Below are positions 12,741 to 25,839 of a stretch of DNA of 64,000 bases, piece after piece. The position numbers and the translations under genes were made by a program. Source of the DNA: Stenopsyche tienmushanensis (Eukaryota; Arthropoda; Insecta; Trichoptera; Stenopsychidae); NCBI GenBank assembly GCA_008973525.1, contig WACJ01000466.1, positions 29,801 through 93,800 on the forward strand. The letters are read 5' to 3'. The notes beneath the pieces were generated by a model. That model ran no database searches, was not told the origin of the DNA, and was given only the letters and a program-made list of their open reading frames with translations. Position 1 is the stretch's first letter, and each line of letters begins with the position of its first letter.

Positions 12741-14182
12741 TGAAATAAAAACCTTTTACTATAATGAATGTTTCCCCTGTGCATTTTTGCATCGCCATCT
12801 TGTCGATTGAGATCTAACAACAGTTTTATAGCGCAACAGTATCATAACGCTTGGCTATTTTTATTGAGCCAAATTAGCTCTAACATGTACAGTTTTGCGT
12901 ATCAAGATTGTGTTCATCATCATCTTACTACACTTTAAAAGAAGCACACGAATTGGTTCTTTAAAGTCATCAACTCATCTAGATAACGGTCAGTGTCTCG
13001 GGTATTATTCCATGACGGCTTTCAAACATTTCTAATTTATTGCAACAACTGGCTCTCTTTCATTTTCAACAATATTTCTTCATGCTGCATAATCGTTCAA
13101 CATAAATAACAAAGTAGATTGATTATCTTATAGTAATGATTTTAGCATTTGAGAGGCCCAAGGCGTAATCTTCGAATTAATTTCATTTTGAGGCATGTTC
13201 CCGGTTTTTACGGTTTCTGGCAAGTATTGAAAATTGCTTTCTTTCTTTTCTAGTGCCATCCTGGTTTCTACATTCCGCGTAAAAGTGAAATAGCGCATTT
13301 CAAGGAATGATTATCCTTTGGAATGTGCGTTAGGTCTTAAACTTGTTTTCTCCAAACAAAATAAAATTTACTAGCTAAAGCTTAGGCTTAAAATAAAATC
13401 TCATTAAAGTTGCATTTCCAAATTATACATTTTACTTTCTTTGGAAATTCCCTCTAATGAAGTAAGGAATACAACTAAAAGCACATTTTTAAGTGAAACT
13501 TATATAGGCGCGGTAGGGCAAATTGGACTGAATGTCACGAAAAGTGTAACTCCAAGAGGCGTAAAAAAGAGGAAAACTCGTTTATAGTGCGCCGGTGTTC
13601 TTCGCATACATGTCTATACGTAGCATAAAGCTATTCCTAGAATAGAAGTTTGCCTATTTTATTATATATTTCACAAAGACAGTTTAATTTTTTAGCTAAC
13701 AATCTCCATTTCAACAATTCATAAAATCATCGTTTCCTAGGAGTTAAGAAGTTTTTTGAAGCCTCCTAAGTTTATGAGATTCAGAGCTGTCAAGTAATTA
13801 TTGCATATTTTCTTCATGATGGTCCATCCCTTAATCCTCTCTTGGCATTCATGTTGATGATGAGTATATGTACGTTTTCATTTTTTAACAAAACCTTCTA
13901 CAGCTATAGCTAATACAGCATCCTGGTTTTGTGTTCAAGCTAGGGATTCTGATTTCTCGATTATTAGAATTCTTGATTTCAGTTCTCAAATTTCTCGAGA
14001 ATTCTCAAGAAATTTTGATGAACGAAAAAACGTATGTAAGAGAGAAAAGTATTAGATATAAATATTTTTATTTTATTATGTAATAAAAATAAAACAACTA
14101 GAAATATGTTTAACATTTAAAATTTAATTACATTACTTCATATTGTTATGTAAATAACCCTTTAAAAATACGACTAAATGTT

Positions 14183-14585
14183 GGTATAGTGTTTTAGATC
14201 TCTTACTATAATGGTTCGGGTTCAAGTCCGGATTGTGGAGAAAAAAAAATCACCGTACCAACAAATTTGAGAGATCTAGATCCAGGTCTATCCTGATTTC
14301 CTGGATTTGAAAAAATAAATACTGAGGTGATTAATAAAGTGGCTCAAGGACGCCCGCGAGTGAGTGATTTAATTTGCAACAATTATTAAATTGTCATTTA
14401 AAATAATGACAATATCGCTAGTCACTCATAGTTTCGCTCCTCTCCTTCATGAATTATAATTATTTTCCAAATAATCCTATCCTTATTTAATCATGTGTGG
14501 AAGGCAAATGGGAAACCACCACATGAAAAATTCTTTCCCTAGTGGAGATCGTCTTCGTCCGAGGTATGGGATATGATATATTTAA
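14183..14585 (+). mobile_element. tRNA-derived SINE, copy A
   Basis: The head GGTATAGTGTTTTAGAT resembles the A-box side of tRNA-Asp/Glu. GGTTCAAGTCC at 14219-14229 is a canonical pol III B box. The body continues through GATTAATAAAGTGG and the tail region GTGTGGAAGGCAAATGGGAA...CCACATGAAA. The whole order is repeated in copies B and C, which fixes it as a dispersed family about 370-400 bp long. No ORF is present. Confidence 0.75.
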
Positions 14586-15068
14586 TTAAAAAACGCTTGC
14601 CATCTAAGGCAGAATCGCGAATCTTAGATCTCTTTTTGGGTTAAAAAATCAAATGAAATCCGAAATATTTCCATCTTCGAAATAAATTATTAACATACAT
14701 CTGTTTTAGCCTATAACTACAAACAACCTATTCAACATCGTATTTTAAACAATCTTTCAACCGTTATAAAATGTAGATATAATCTATTAAAATCGCTGTC
14801 GTCAGATAAGCTCTTTATTAAGGTCTTTCGACTTTCTGAAAAAGCATGAATATTTTAATGGCGGAATAAATAAGTTTAGGACGTATATTTTGTTTCTTAA
14901 ACCTTTTTTTTGTCATATCAAGATTCTTAATAAAACCTTTCAAACGGAATGCAGTACACTCATATTTTATGGTATTATATGACGGGAATAGATAGCAGCA
15001 TGTAATTAATGGTTGCGAATTGATGCGATGAAGGAACACAGACGAATGATCTTGAAGAGTTATTGATA

Positions 15069-15173
15069 TTACGATGAATAATGTTATATTTAAAGAATTA
15101 GGACAAATAATGTAGTATGGAAGGAAGTAGGACGAAAAATGTTTTATGGAAGGAATTAGAACGAGGAATGTGG
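15069..15173. repeat. 29-bp minisatellite, about 3.6 copies
   Basis: Units start at 15069, 15098, 15127 and 15156 (last one partial). Units two and three differ at few positions (TTAGGACAAATAATG versus GTAGGACGAAAAATG, both ending ATGGAAGGAA); unit one is more diverged. It lies within the candidate 1.33-kb element and may be an internal expansion of it. Confidence 0.75.
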
Positions 15174-16194
15174 AAATCTCTGGTTGATGATAGAATATAT
15201 AGGTTTTAAAATTAAATTAAGATTTCTCGATTTTGCATATTGTTTAAGAAATTATCGAGAAGAAACACTAGTTCAAGTTGATCTATTTTTTTCCAAAATT
15301 AATTCGCTATGTTAAGCATTTATTTAAGTGCATATTGAAATATTTTAAGTCGATTGCCCGTATGAGGAAACGGGAGAACATCTAATAATATAAACAAAGC
15401 AGTGTAAATCTTCCTTAAGAAAATTGTAGTTTTGGATTTCCTAGATTTAAACGTTACGGTTTCGATATATATGTATTTTTTTTATGTTTCAATAGATTTT
15501 GTGGTGTGGTGCATTTACTTCTGAATGTTTTTAAAAGTGATTTGTAGTCAGGAGATGAATTAAGTCTCACATGTGTCAAGTGAAAAGGACCCTCTTTCAT
15601 CCAGGATAGGATCCCCCTCTGTGGCTCCTATAGAAACATTTACTCTAGATGTGAATATGAAACGGAAAATTAAACGCGTGTCGAATACATAGTTAGCAAG
15701 CCATTCCCTTTGAATGTGGGGTGATTTTTTAATCATTATTATAACAACCAATTTCACATATACAACATGTTGCAAAAGTTGCTTTTTAAACATTTTCCAA
15801 TAAATATTTTAAGCGGAAAAAAAGCGGTTTCCCCACATAAAACGTCTCGTATGGAAATCACTTGATAGCGGATACGGTATCATAGGAAGAAGTGCCCAAA
15901 GATGTATTTAAAAAAATCGGGTAAATTTGTACTTATGGAATATTTATTTAAAATTGAGTCTTTTCAAAAAATGACAATTCTTCTGAATTATTTAAATCAG
16001 TTATAAAAAACATTTATGAATATTTTGAAAGACCACATAAATTACTTAAAATGAAAAATGTCCTTTGGTAAATTATATGAGAAAAATTAGGATCTAAGAT
16101 TTAAAAAAAAATGGTTAGACCTTTGTAAACTTCTCTTTAGTACCATTCAAATTTCGTTTTTTTAAATCTCTGTATTATTATTAGACCAAGTATT

Positions 16195-16565
16195 GGTATA
16201 GTCGTTTAGATCCTGGGTTATTATTATAGAGGCTCGGGTTTAAATTCAGATTTTGGAAAAAAATCAACGTATTTACAAATTCAAGACGTATTTACAAAGA
16301 GGTCGTCTATTTTCTGGATTTGAGTAAGCAAAAACTGTGTTGATTAAAAATATTATGCAGTGAGTGCCTATGTATTACTGAATTTACTACGATAATTGAA
16401 ATATAATTAAAAACATGATAATTTTGTTGCTAATTTGTAAATATTACCTAAAATTTCCATTAAAATATTACTATTTCAATTTAACCACACATTGGACTCA
16501 AATGAAAAACTACCACATGAATTTTCTTTTTCCCAGAAATTTTTTCCATCTAAATTTCCTACATC
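16195..16565 (+). mobile_element. tRNA-derived SINE, copy B
   Basis: It starts GGTATAGTCGTTTAGATCCTGG, continues TTATTATAGAGGCTCGGG and has a degenerate B box (GGGTTTAAATTC). The body words TTTCTGGATTTGA and TGTTGATTAAAAAT, and the tail ACTACCACATGAA, occur in the same order as in copies A and C. More diverged than copy A, with small deletions. Confidence 0.65.
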
Positions 16566-16699
16566 CGATATATCCGGAAGATTAGGTTAGTTCATGTATT
16601 TTTTTTTGTTTGTAATAATTTGGATACGTTATCTTTAAATTCGGAATATGATGTGATAAAAAGATATCGACAGCTTAAAAAAAATACGTATAAATTTAT

Positions 16700-17110
16700 T
16701 GATAAAATAATAGCAAATAATGATTAGAGTGCGTCTGTAGGATTCGCATGTGGAAAAGAGTTTCCATATATGCTATATCGAATATCTTTAAAGTGTGCAG
16801 AAGGCCGGGTGGAGGTCGCCGATAGGCGTGTATCGCACTAGGAAATGTGCACATATTGTCACCCCATGGTTGGAATTGCGACCCCCCGCCGTCCGCAGTC
16901 ATCCCCATCATCGTTGACTCGCCGGGCACGTTTCGACTCTTTTTTGTTCTCCTCTTCTGTACAGTGTAATGGCGTAACGGCGTAATGTGATTTGTGTGTG
17001 AGATGAAAGTGTCAAAAAGAGGAGGGTAGCAACCCCACGCCGAAACGCGGCCTCCATTTTGATATCGTAATGTGTAAACTTTTGTGCGAGTCCACGTATG
17101 CTGAGTATAT
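16700..17110. other. GC-elevated non-coding island
   Basis: Balanced composition, including ACCCCATGGTTGGAATTGCG, TAATGGCGTAACGGCGTAAT (a tandem GGCGTAA pair) and GCCTCCATTTTGATATCG. No ORF with splice context was found. Candidate distal regulatory element in the desert. Confidence 0.35.
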
Positions 17111-18125
17111 TTGTTCGTCCAATAGGACTCTTTTAATATTCCCGTCAGACATTGACAAATTTAGTTGTAAAAATTGATTCAAAAATATCCCTAAAAATAA
17201 CGCCTACAGCCTGGTTTAAAATGATCAGCTGCATACCTGTAAGCAAAAGGCTTTTTTGTTTCTATCTTGTTAAGCAATTTTCATATACATATAGATTTAC
17301 TTAGAGGAAGATCTGGATCTCTTTTTAAACCGTGTTATTGTTTTTAAAGAACTATTTAGATTTTCAACATCTTCTTTGTAAGTGAAATGGGCTGGTTGAA
17401 TCTGATTGATTGAATAGAAATAGGTGTATCATAATATTCATCAATTTTCACCACACCATGAACTAAAACCCAGTTAATTGCACGAATGAATTCAAAATGT
17501 ATTCTAAAATTATTAGCAATATACAAATTAAGTCATAATATTATTATGTACAGCTTTAGATATTAAAACGGAATATATTTGCATAGTATTTTGGTTTTGC
17601 TTTAAAGTTTTGTAGAGTTCATAAATAATAATACATAAGAAATATACAAGTTTATATTAAATTGATTTGTATGAAGGGATTTTTTTATATTTGTAATAAC
17701 ATTAATACTTATTTAAATATCATTAATGACTTTGAATTCAAACTTTCAGCTCATAAGTATAATTCATGCTGAAAAAAGCAATTTTTTCATGAACTAGTTA
17801 ATGTAGCCTATTCATATAAGAATAGAAAAATATTATAAAAATAAATCTTGTACAACTTCTAAATACAATAGTAATCAAAGCTAAAACTGTGGCAATAAGA
17901 ATTTAATAATAATGAAATATCTAATATAAGCAGGATTTTAATACTAGCAAAACTTATATCCATACAATTTGTTAAATTATTAATAGAAAGCAATTCATAT
18001 TATATTTTGTTAAATGTTCATCTTTATAAAATAATGACCATGAATCTAATACCTAAATGTCTAGATTATAAAATTAAATATGTGATTTAATGCAGTTTAT
18101 CTGCATTATAACTGAAATAGTTAAC
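17111..18125. other. AT-rich desert
   Basis: No coding frame, repeat pair or RNA-like sequence was recognised. Confidence 0.5.
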
Positions 18126-18131
18126 ATTTAA

Positions 18132-18427
18132 GGCGAGAAAAGTCTTTATGAAAACTATATGAACTTTATTTTAGACACGTAGCATTTTATAGTAAGTAGC
18201 ATAAGTGGAGAAGGTAGTTAATCGAAGATGAACCTTGACTTGAAAAGTAGAATGTTCGATTTTATAGTGATCGATTGACATAGTGATCCTAAAAACGTTC
18301 AGTTTTTTTCAAACGGATAGTAAAAATGTCGAACAAATTTATAAAATATCGTAGCAGTTGACAAAATATCCAGATATCCTGTGTCTAAAATAAAGTTCAT
18401 ATAGTTTTCATAAAGACTTTTCTCGCC
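18132..18427. mobile_element. young MITE with perfect 49-bp inverted repeats and TTAA flanks
   Basis: The arms 18126-18178 and 18381-18433 are exact reverse complements over 53 bases including flanking ATTTAA/TTAAAT. Taking TTAA (18128-18131 and 18428-18431) as target duplication leaves 49-bp terminal repeats beginning GGCGAGAAAAGTC. The core (about 200 bp) has no ORF. TTAA suggests a piggyBac-type transposase, though a TA-targeting mariner origin is not excluded. The perfect arms indicate recent mobilisation. Confidence 0.85.
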
Positions 18428-19009
18428 TTAAATAAATTAAATTAAAAATGATAAGATCGTGCTAGTATTTTCTGGGATGATAATAGACGTTTATAGTTGG
18501 GATTCATGTTACAGAATTTTAATAAATCTATCTTAGAGACTGCACTATTATTTCTCTGAGAGAGGTCATCTATAAGAAAATTCGTGTTGTTGTGTGCTAC
18601 AGAAAATATAAGGATCAAATAAATAAAAATAGTATGAAAAAGTGCTAGGATTTTATTATAAAAATATTTATTAAGATATGTCGTTTTTTTCTTCTTTAAG
18701 TAGATCAATTATTGAGTGCTTCTATGCTATTTTGTAGTACATATTAATAAGCATTAAATTAGTATGAAATTTGAGAGCCTCCAGGTCTAAGCGTAATTTA
18801 AAAAGCATACCCTTATATTTTACTCACGATTTCCTTTTGTATCTAAATTGACCATTTACTTCTTTTATTTAGTATAACAAACACATCGCTGGTATGTCAT
18901 TCTTTGCCAACAATTGACACATTCATATCGTTAGCTTACGTATCGATTAAATCTCATATATTTTTTTATTTTCTAAACAAACTGTTGTTAATTCCAAGAA
19001 ATAGATTTT

Positions 19010-19390
19010 GCTTCGATACATTTGCAGGGAGCCGTTAATTTGACACCCAGGACACATCCTACGCTCAACTTTCAACGACCACAAAGCCTCAAGAGTTTGT
19101 TTCATTCTTCTTCCCGGGTATTATTGATACAATCTTGGCGCGTACAATCGCCTTAACAAATCAAATTACAGGCTCGCATTGAGGTGTCACGTAATGTTAC
19201 AGATGAAGAGAAAGATCCCGAACTGTTGACTAATGCATTTATACACATACTAGAATGCATCCAGAATTGAAATTGTAGCCCTTAGCTGGAGAGGTGTGAT
19301 AAGTGTCAATTTACCGGTCCATTCATACCGCGCTCACAAAGAAGGCTGCTTTTATTAATTCTGCAATGCATGCACCCTGTTAAGGGTGGT
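19010..19390. other. GC-elevated non-coding island
   Basis: Contains GTTAATTTGACACCCAGG, TATTATTGATACAATC and GAGGTGTCACGTAATG (T-box-like AGGTGT). No ORF. Candidate enhancer. Confidence 0.35.
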
Positions 19391-22300
19391 TTTATGTAGA
19401 TCAAATCTCACCTATAAATCCTGAAATAATTGTATTAAAGGTATTTTGCATTATTAAACACAGTTCGCCAGGTCAAGTGTTACCCATTTCTATGATAACA
19501 ACATAGCCTTGCACATATTTAGCATTTTAATTTCAGATTTTTAAGTAATAATAAAGAATATTTTTATTTTATGAATTTAGATAGTTGGATATATCTGGTT
19601 TCGATGATGAAGTTGAATCTGGCAATAGTTTCTGAATACTAGATTTATTTGGGCATTAATTTCACGTCTCAGTCAAAAATACTCATATGAGTAAAAGATG
19701 AACGTTAACTATCAATTCAGCCTAAATCATGATTTTAGATAATTGGTGGACTTCTTTTTCAACAAACATGGTTAGGTGGTTTATTGATAAACAATTGATA
19801 ATGAGAAGACAGTGTTCATTTGTATACAAGCATTTAAATGACTGCATTTTTAAGTCAGATGCTCTTCTACTTTTCTGTTATATCATTTTGAGTTTCAATG
19901 AATAAATTATTCTAGTTGACATTTTCAGAAAAATTGAAAATTTTTCAATGTTCTATTTTGGAAATTTCATAAAATTTTTGAAGAAGTTGCTATTATTGCG
20001 TTTTGCAATGCTACCGGAATTTTTGAAATGATTAATACGATACACAAATATATTTTCAATATAATATTTGAGCAGCTTGGCAGCTACGATAGATTGAAGT
20101 TAGTAACATTTGATTGGAGAAATATTAAAAAAAAAACGTTTTCAATTGATTAATATCATTGATATTTTATCCATTCTCATTTGTAGCTTCGCTTATAGTT
20201 ACATATTTATTGAAATAAAAATACACTCCATGTAACAGTTACAAATTCTCTCTTGGGGGTGTCCAATTACTCCCCTCACAAATTTATCCTATATATATTT
20301 TTCATGTGACTATTATTCACAAATCTCCACTAGAGCACGCCCGAGGCTCAAACCGTTAATTTTATCGTATTTCCATCATGTTTTATATTAGGTTACGACA
20401 AATGAGTCACAAATAAAATGGTCCTTTGAAAATGGAAAAAGTATCCCTTTGTTAAAAAGGGAACTCTGAATATTAACATATTTTTGTAAAATATCTTTTC
20501 TACAAAGTCGTATCAAATAATTCTGGTTATTTCGAACATGTTTATTCATACGAATATTTAATATTATAATAATCAGCACATCTATAATTCAAGTCAATTT
20601 TCATATGTAACATATTCTAATAGACATTAAAAATGTACTTTAAATTTTTATAAATTTATTTTTAGTATAAACTATTACTCTTTTCCAATGTAAATCAGAT
20701 CTGAATAAGCTTAAACTGTTGTACATAGAAGTTTATTTTAAATGTACATAAAAGTTATACTGAATTAAAACTAAACAATTTAAAGCATTTTCTGCATTGT
20801 CGAGAATTAGTTTAACGAAGTGTAGTCAACTTAAACGTAGCTATCCTGGCGTCAGTGGGTTAATTAAATTAATATTCATTACTCAAACTGCTTCTCATTA
20901 AAATTATTTTATTGATGTAAATGAAATATAGCACAATGGAATGAAAAAAATCCGATTCATTATGACTGCAAACAAAATAATCATAAAATTGCGTTCGTTT
21001 CCATTTTAGGTTTTATTTATTTGTAATCAACATTTAATATTCACCGAGAAAACAGTGTCCTCAATAAATCCTGTAAACATGAATTTCATCATTAAACAAA
21101 TCAATTTAAGCTCTCTGGAGAATTTGAAAGATCATTTCAAAAATAAAGAGATTTGTACCAATTAAAAACTTGCTGTTAGTGTCAATTAATAAGAAAGTTG
21201 AAAATGATTTTTTATTGCATATAAAAAAATAGAATAAACTCTTGATTTGAGAATGATCAATCAAACCATCGATTATCAAATGATTTACAAATATAATATT
21301 GTAGCATTAAAGTCATTACGTCAGTTGATTTTTTTAGTTTATATGGTCATAGGGCAGGTAATAAAAAGTATAATTAAATCAAACGTAAAATGATTAGTTT
21401 TGTCTGAAGATGATATTGCTAATTTAAAAATTTGCAGAATGATCAGTTTAATTTTGATTAAGAACTACGTTTTATATTAGGATAGTTTTATATGTTTTTT
21501 TGAAGCCTCGTCTGAAAATGAAAAAAAATCTTTGAATTATTCATAAAACTTTCTAATATTAAGTGAGGATTTTAAGAGGGATTCAATCTATACTTATATT
21601 GTGCTAGTAAAGATTATTTCCAAAAAATGTTCAAAGGAAACATTTTCAATAAAAGATGTTTCTACTTTTAAAAAGTGTTAGTATTACATTTAATCTATTT
21701 TGTAAATTTGGCAAAGTAAATTATCCTTTAATTTTATATATTGTATTGAATATGATATTTATTTTAAATGCAAGGTAATCTTAGGTATGGAAGATTTTTC
21801 TATTAGGTGTAATTTGCAACATCATTATCATCATTTCTTACGTACTAATTTTTAGATTTGGCTGATCCACAGATTTGAGTTTTTTATGGAATTTTGAGGT
21901 GATTTTCTTAACGGTTTATTAGTCTTCCTTTTCGTTTAAAATATATACTAGTTGATAAATCTTCTTTGGTTCTTCCAATGATTTTAAATAAGATCATACA
22001 CCGATTACAAGTATATGAATATGATTGTTATTTCATTTATAAAAATTGAGATTTTTTCCGTTTGTACGCATCAAAAATTAATCGAAAATTAGTTGGAAAG
22101 TTAACAGAGTTTTTATTCTTAAAATAATATAATATTCAGTAATCATGTAGTCGAAGATAGTTTTTATAGCACTTCAATCAAATATGAATATAGTAGAAAT
22201 AATGTATATTATAATAGAAAACAATCAAATATGGTTTGCTAAATATGCAATTGTAAAATTAGAAATCACAAATTAGTTTAAAAATTCTCCTGTAAGTCAA

Positions 22301-22600
22301 TATTTAAATGGCACTTCCATGTTTTGTAATTTGGGTCCCTATTGCATTGACTTTCTTGATTAATTTTTTAAACAACATGAAGGGTTTTTTTAAATTAAAC
22401 TTCGTCTAAATATCATTGTTATTAACAGAGCATGCTTATTTTGCCTGGCATAACGTTTATATATCTCTTTAGTAACTTTTTTTAAAATCAATTTGTGGAT
22501 GAAATAGCATTGAATAATATTTATATGCAATAAGTAATATTGCATGATAAGTAATATGCAAGTGATTCAATCGAGTTTTTTTATGAAAGTAACAAAATAT
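19391..22600. other. AT-rich desert
   Basis: No gene recognised. At about 20845-20868, TCCTGGCGTCAGTGGGTTAA resembles, in reverse, the TTAACCC-type end of a piggyBac-like MITE, but no matching left end was found. Confidence 0.5.
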
Positions 22601-22609
22601 ACACGGAAT

Positions 22610-23030
22610 AAAAGTAAAGGTCAATATGCCGTCGGCGAAATACGCATCAATCGATATGCCAATTTATATTCTAGCATAAATTAATGAAGTAACATCAACT
22701 GTTTACTACCACTGGCGTATCCGAATCCAATCCTATGGTTTTAGTGAAAATACGTATCCTCAATAACACGGAATTAATCCCGTCAGTTGAATGTATCAGC
22801 AGAGATGCCTGAATGTCATATGGAAATGCGTCTCCACATCTTGCGCCTGGCAAGCGTCAATCTGCAACGCGTATACGTGTCGACGTGTGCGTGCATTGAA
22901 TTAATACAAGTGAGAGAGGCGATGCGATTGGTCGAAAATTTACCATTACGCTCCGCCTTTTACGCGTCCAGGGACACGCCCTTCTCACTGCTCCGATCCA
23001 AGGAACAGGACAAACGACTCAAATAAATAT
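22610..23030. other. GC-elevated non-coding island
   Basis: Contains CGCGTATACGTGTCGACG and GATTGG (22926-22931), followed by CTCCGCCTTTT (22951-22961) and GACACGCC. The same three words recur in the island at 46.1 kb. A 79-codon ORF crosses it without splice support. Candidate regulatory element. Confidence 0.35.
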
Positions 23031-23889
23031 TGACAATGATACTGTTGGTTGTTTGTTTTGTCGATCGATAAACAAATATATAAATTAATAATTTTAAAAT
23101 ATCCGCCTTAATAACGGGAAACCTAACTTGATTTTTTTTATAAAAATAAATTTATATAAATTCGATATTGATTTAAGCTGATTAAATTTTGATATTCAAA
23201 TTCAAATTTAAAAGATGTTTTGGTGTCATTTATTGAGAGTAGCATTTATTGCAAATTATTGTTAAAAAAATAGTTAATTCAAAATAGTCTTAATCGCTTT
23301 AATGCAGAGCTTAAATTATTTTTATCTAATCAAAAGTTTCACAAGTGTTTAAAAATGCTTTGAATGAATCTTAAGTCGGTAAAGCAGTTTTCTACTAAAA
23401 GTGTACAAGATAATTCATAGATGTCACTGTTACATAAAATAATAAATTAACTTGAATATTAAAATATTTGTACAAAAATTTTAACACACCATAAACCCTT
23501 AACAACCTTGTATTTATTATTTTTACTAATTTAAAACATAATTTATTTAGACTTATTTGTGTTATTTTTGTAATTACACTTTATTATTCAATTATACTAT
23601 GCTCCATACTTTTTGAATATTTTTTAGCTTTAAGCACACTTCAATCATTCATAATTCATGTTCGCAAAAGTATGTTACATATTGCTTAAACATTCTTCGC
23701 TTACCGGTCTTTGTATCATACTCAGCTTTTCAAGCCTGTGCCTCAGTCCTATATCGCCCCAGATACTTTGATTCGTTTCATTGACTATGTTTCTAGATAT
23801 GTAAACCACTTGCTAAATCTATTCGCTTACTGTCTCATATTCATTTAATATAATTTTTTAATGTTTAATGTTAATTTAATAAGGTTGAT

Positions 23890-24290
23890 GATTGCGCCTC
23901 CATAGTACTTTTAATGGTAATAACATATTTAGGTTACAAAAGTTAAAATATAATATAAATTTTAAAGATAAGTTTGAATGCATTGTTAAACCGGTTAATA
24001 TACGGGAAGATTCCTATTCTGAGCCGTTATCTAAGATTCGCTCATACCGAAAGGTGTTGGTCATTACACCTCCTGCTAAATACGGGAACAGCTCATTCAG
24101 GTGTTATCAACATTCAAGTATTTAAAAATGTATTAATTGGGTTTATAATGTTTTTATAGCGCAACACATTGTGCTCCAGGCGATGTATTAGAGCGCGGGA
24201 ATTCCGTAGCTGCAGAGTCATATCAACATTTTATTTTATGGCGGAGCTTCAGTCTGTCTTCTGTCATCGATATCGATACTTTTAGATTTG
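23890..24290. other. non-coding island with clustered T-box-like half-sites
   Basis: AGGTGT at 24052-24057, ACACCT at 24066-24071 (inverted, 8-base gap) and AGGTGT at 24099-24104 fall within 53 bp. Balanced sequence continues to GGCGGAGCTTCAGTC near 24250. The ORFs here lack splice sites. Confidence 0.35.
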
Positions 24291-24712
24291 TCAGTAAATG
24301 CAGTAATAGTGATAAATAACCTAATGAACGCCTTTAATTTTATTTAACAGCTCATTTTTATTGTAAATTATTTTTTTATAGACAAATGCATGTTGGATTA
24401 GGCAACTTACCGTCAAACTTTCAAATTCAATCATATCTTTTTTAGTTTCAATCATGTTATACTTTTAAATATCAATTAACAACTTATCATTAATTTTCAG
24501 TTTGGGTAGTGTGGCAAGTATAAAATAGTATTTTCAATAGAATCATCGTTTTTCATCATAATTTTTGTTTCTATCTTTTACAGCTAAGTGTAAATTGTCG
24601 TAAATCTTGGAGTATATAAATATAAAAACACAGGTTAAAACTTCATACTAATCTAGCCCAGCCTAACGAACCACGCAGTTCAGGCTATTAATTAAGATCT
24701 CATCATATCACA

Positions 24713-25228
24713 TGTACAGGATGCGGCAGAAAAACTTCCTTGTTTGAAATGCGCGACCCGAAGCGATAGTTATTTTGATAAAAATGAGATGATACTCATT
24801 AAAAAAACAAGATCTAATGTTTTTTTCATGTAGGTTTAGTAATGATCATATAGTAAACTGTCTTTGAATGTCTCGGTGTGACATGGAAAAAATCATTAAA
24901 CTGACATTTTCTATACCAGCGGTTTTTAAACTTGGGTCCGCGAAAATATAAAACTCATCTTGAAAAAGATATTTTTCCGAGATTTTTTTTACAGAAAACA
25001 TTGTAAGAGGATCTATTTTGACCAAGAAATGTTTGTTTGTTTGAAAAATTAAGTCACAAGGATTGGGATAGGGTTGGGCAAAAAAATTGTTCAAGATAGG
25101 GTTCGCGAAAAAAATTTGCTCAAGAGGGGGTCCGTGGACTACATAAGTTTAAAAACTACTGTTGTATACTTTTTGAGTTATTCATTGTTTAAATAAGGTA
25201 GTTTCCTTGCCGCACTCTGTTCTTGTAC
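24713..25228. mobile_element. inverted-repeat element interrupted by a hAT MITE
   Basis: The left arm (24713-24750) contains GTACAGGATGCGGCAGAAAA and ACTTCCTTGTTTGAAAT. The reverse complement of 25185-25228 gives GTACAAGAACAGAGTGCGGC then AAGGAAACTACCTTATTTAAA, a clear imperfect inverted match. The insert at 24917-25161 sits between them. Class unknown; no ORF. Confidence 0.5.
24917..25161. mobile_element. hAT-like MITE with 8-bp target duplication
   Basis: Left terminus CAGCGGTTTTTAAACTTGGG; reverse complement of the right terminus CAGTAGTTTTTAAACTTATG. Flanks are TTCTATAC (24909-24916) and TTGTATAC (25162-25169), 7 of 8 identical, as expected of hAT insertion. The interior holds TCCGCG/GGGGGTCC words shared with the fragment at 1-105. 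The antisense ORF across it is not a transposase. Confidence 0.8.
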
Positions 25229-25839
25229 GATTACAAGAAATACCATTCTCCAGTATAATGTAATGAAAGTCATTCGTTGATGTAAGACGTATTACTTTTA
25301 AATAGACACATCCTTTAGTATAGTTAACGTTTTTGTTTTAACGAATATAGTGGGAGGAAGAAAATCATGTTTTAAAGGATTAAAACCTGTAGAAAATGTA
25401 GTATTTTGATTTTTATTAATAAAAAATATACAAAAGTAAATAAATTACATGTTTTCCATATTTGAATTTTTTGTTCAAAACACAAATATCACATATTGTA
25501 TTGATTACTATTCGTTTTAAATTTCGAGTTATTAAAGTATTATTAGAGTGTTAATCTAAATTTCTTGACATGACATAGGCTTTTTATAAATAAGGTTATC
25601 TAGGACTGTGATAAAATTAAGATAAACAATATAGCCAAAAATATTTTTTTGACATTTTATTTTAACAATACACATATATGTATTATCAACATCATTTAAG
25701 CTAATCGTTAAATAATATGCGTATTTTATGAATAATTCATCGGTAATAATGAAAATTAATTTTTTGCAGTAATATCAGAGTCTTTAAAGATGTGTAACAA
25801 TCAATTAAAAATAGTTTTGTCTTACATTGCTGATTTAAT

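Larger units (their letters stand above)
13941..15270. mobile_element. candidate 1.33-kb hAT-like element, host of a SINE
   Basis: The left end reads TAGGGATTCTGATTTCTCGA. The reverse complement of the right end reads TAGTGTTTCTTCTCGA, so the termini are imperfect inverted repeats of hAT-like TAG.G form. They are flanked by GTTCAAGC (13933-13940) and GTTCAAGT (15271-15278), an 8-bp near-duplication matching at 7 of 8 positions. Inside are TTTCTCGAGAA palindromes, SINE copy A and a 29-bp minisatellite. No transposase is visible, so it is non-autonomous or decayed. Confidence 0.5.
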
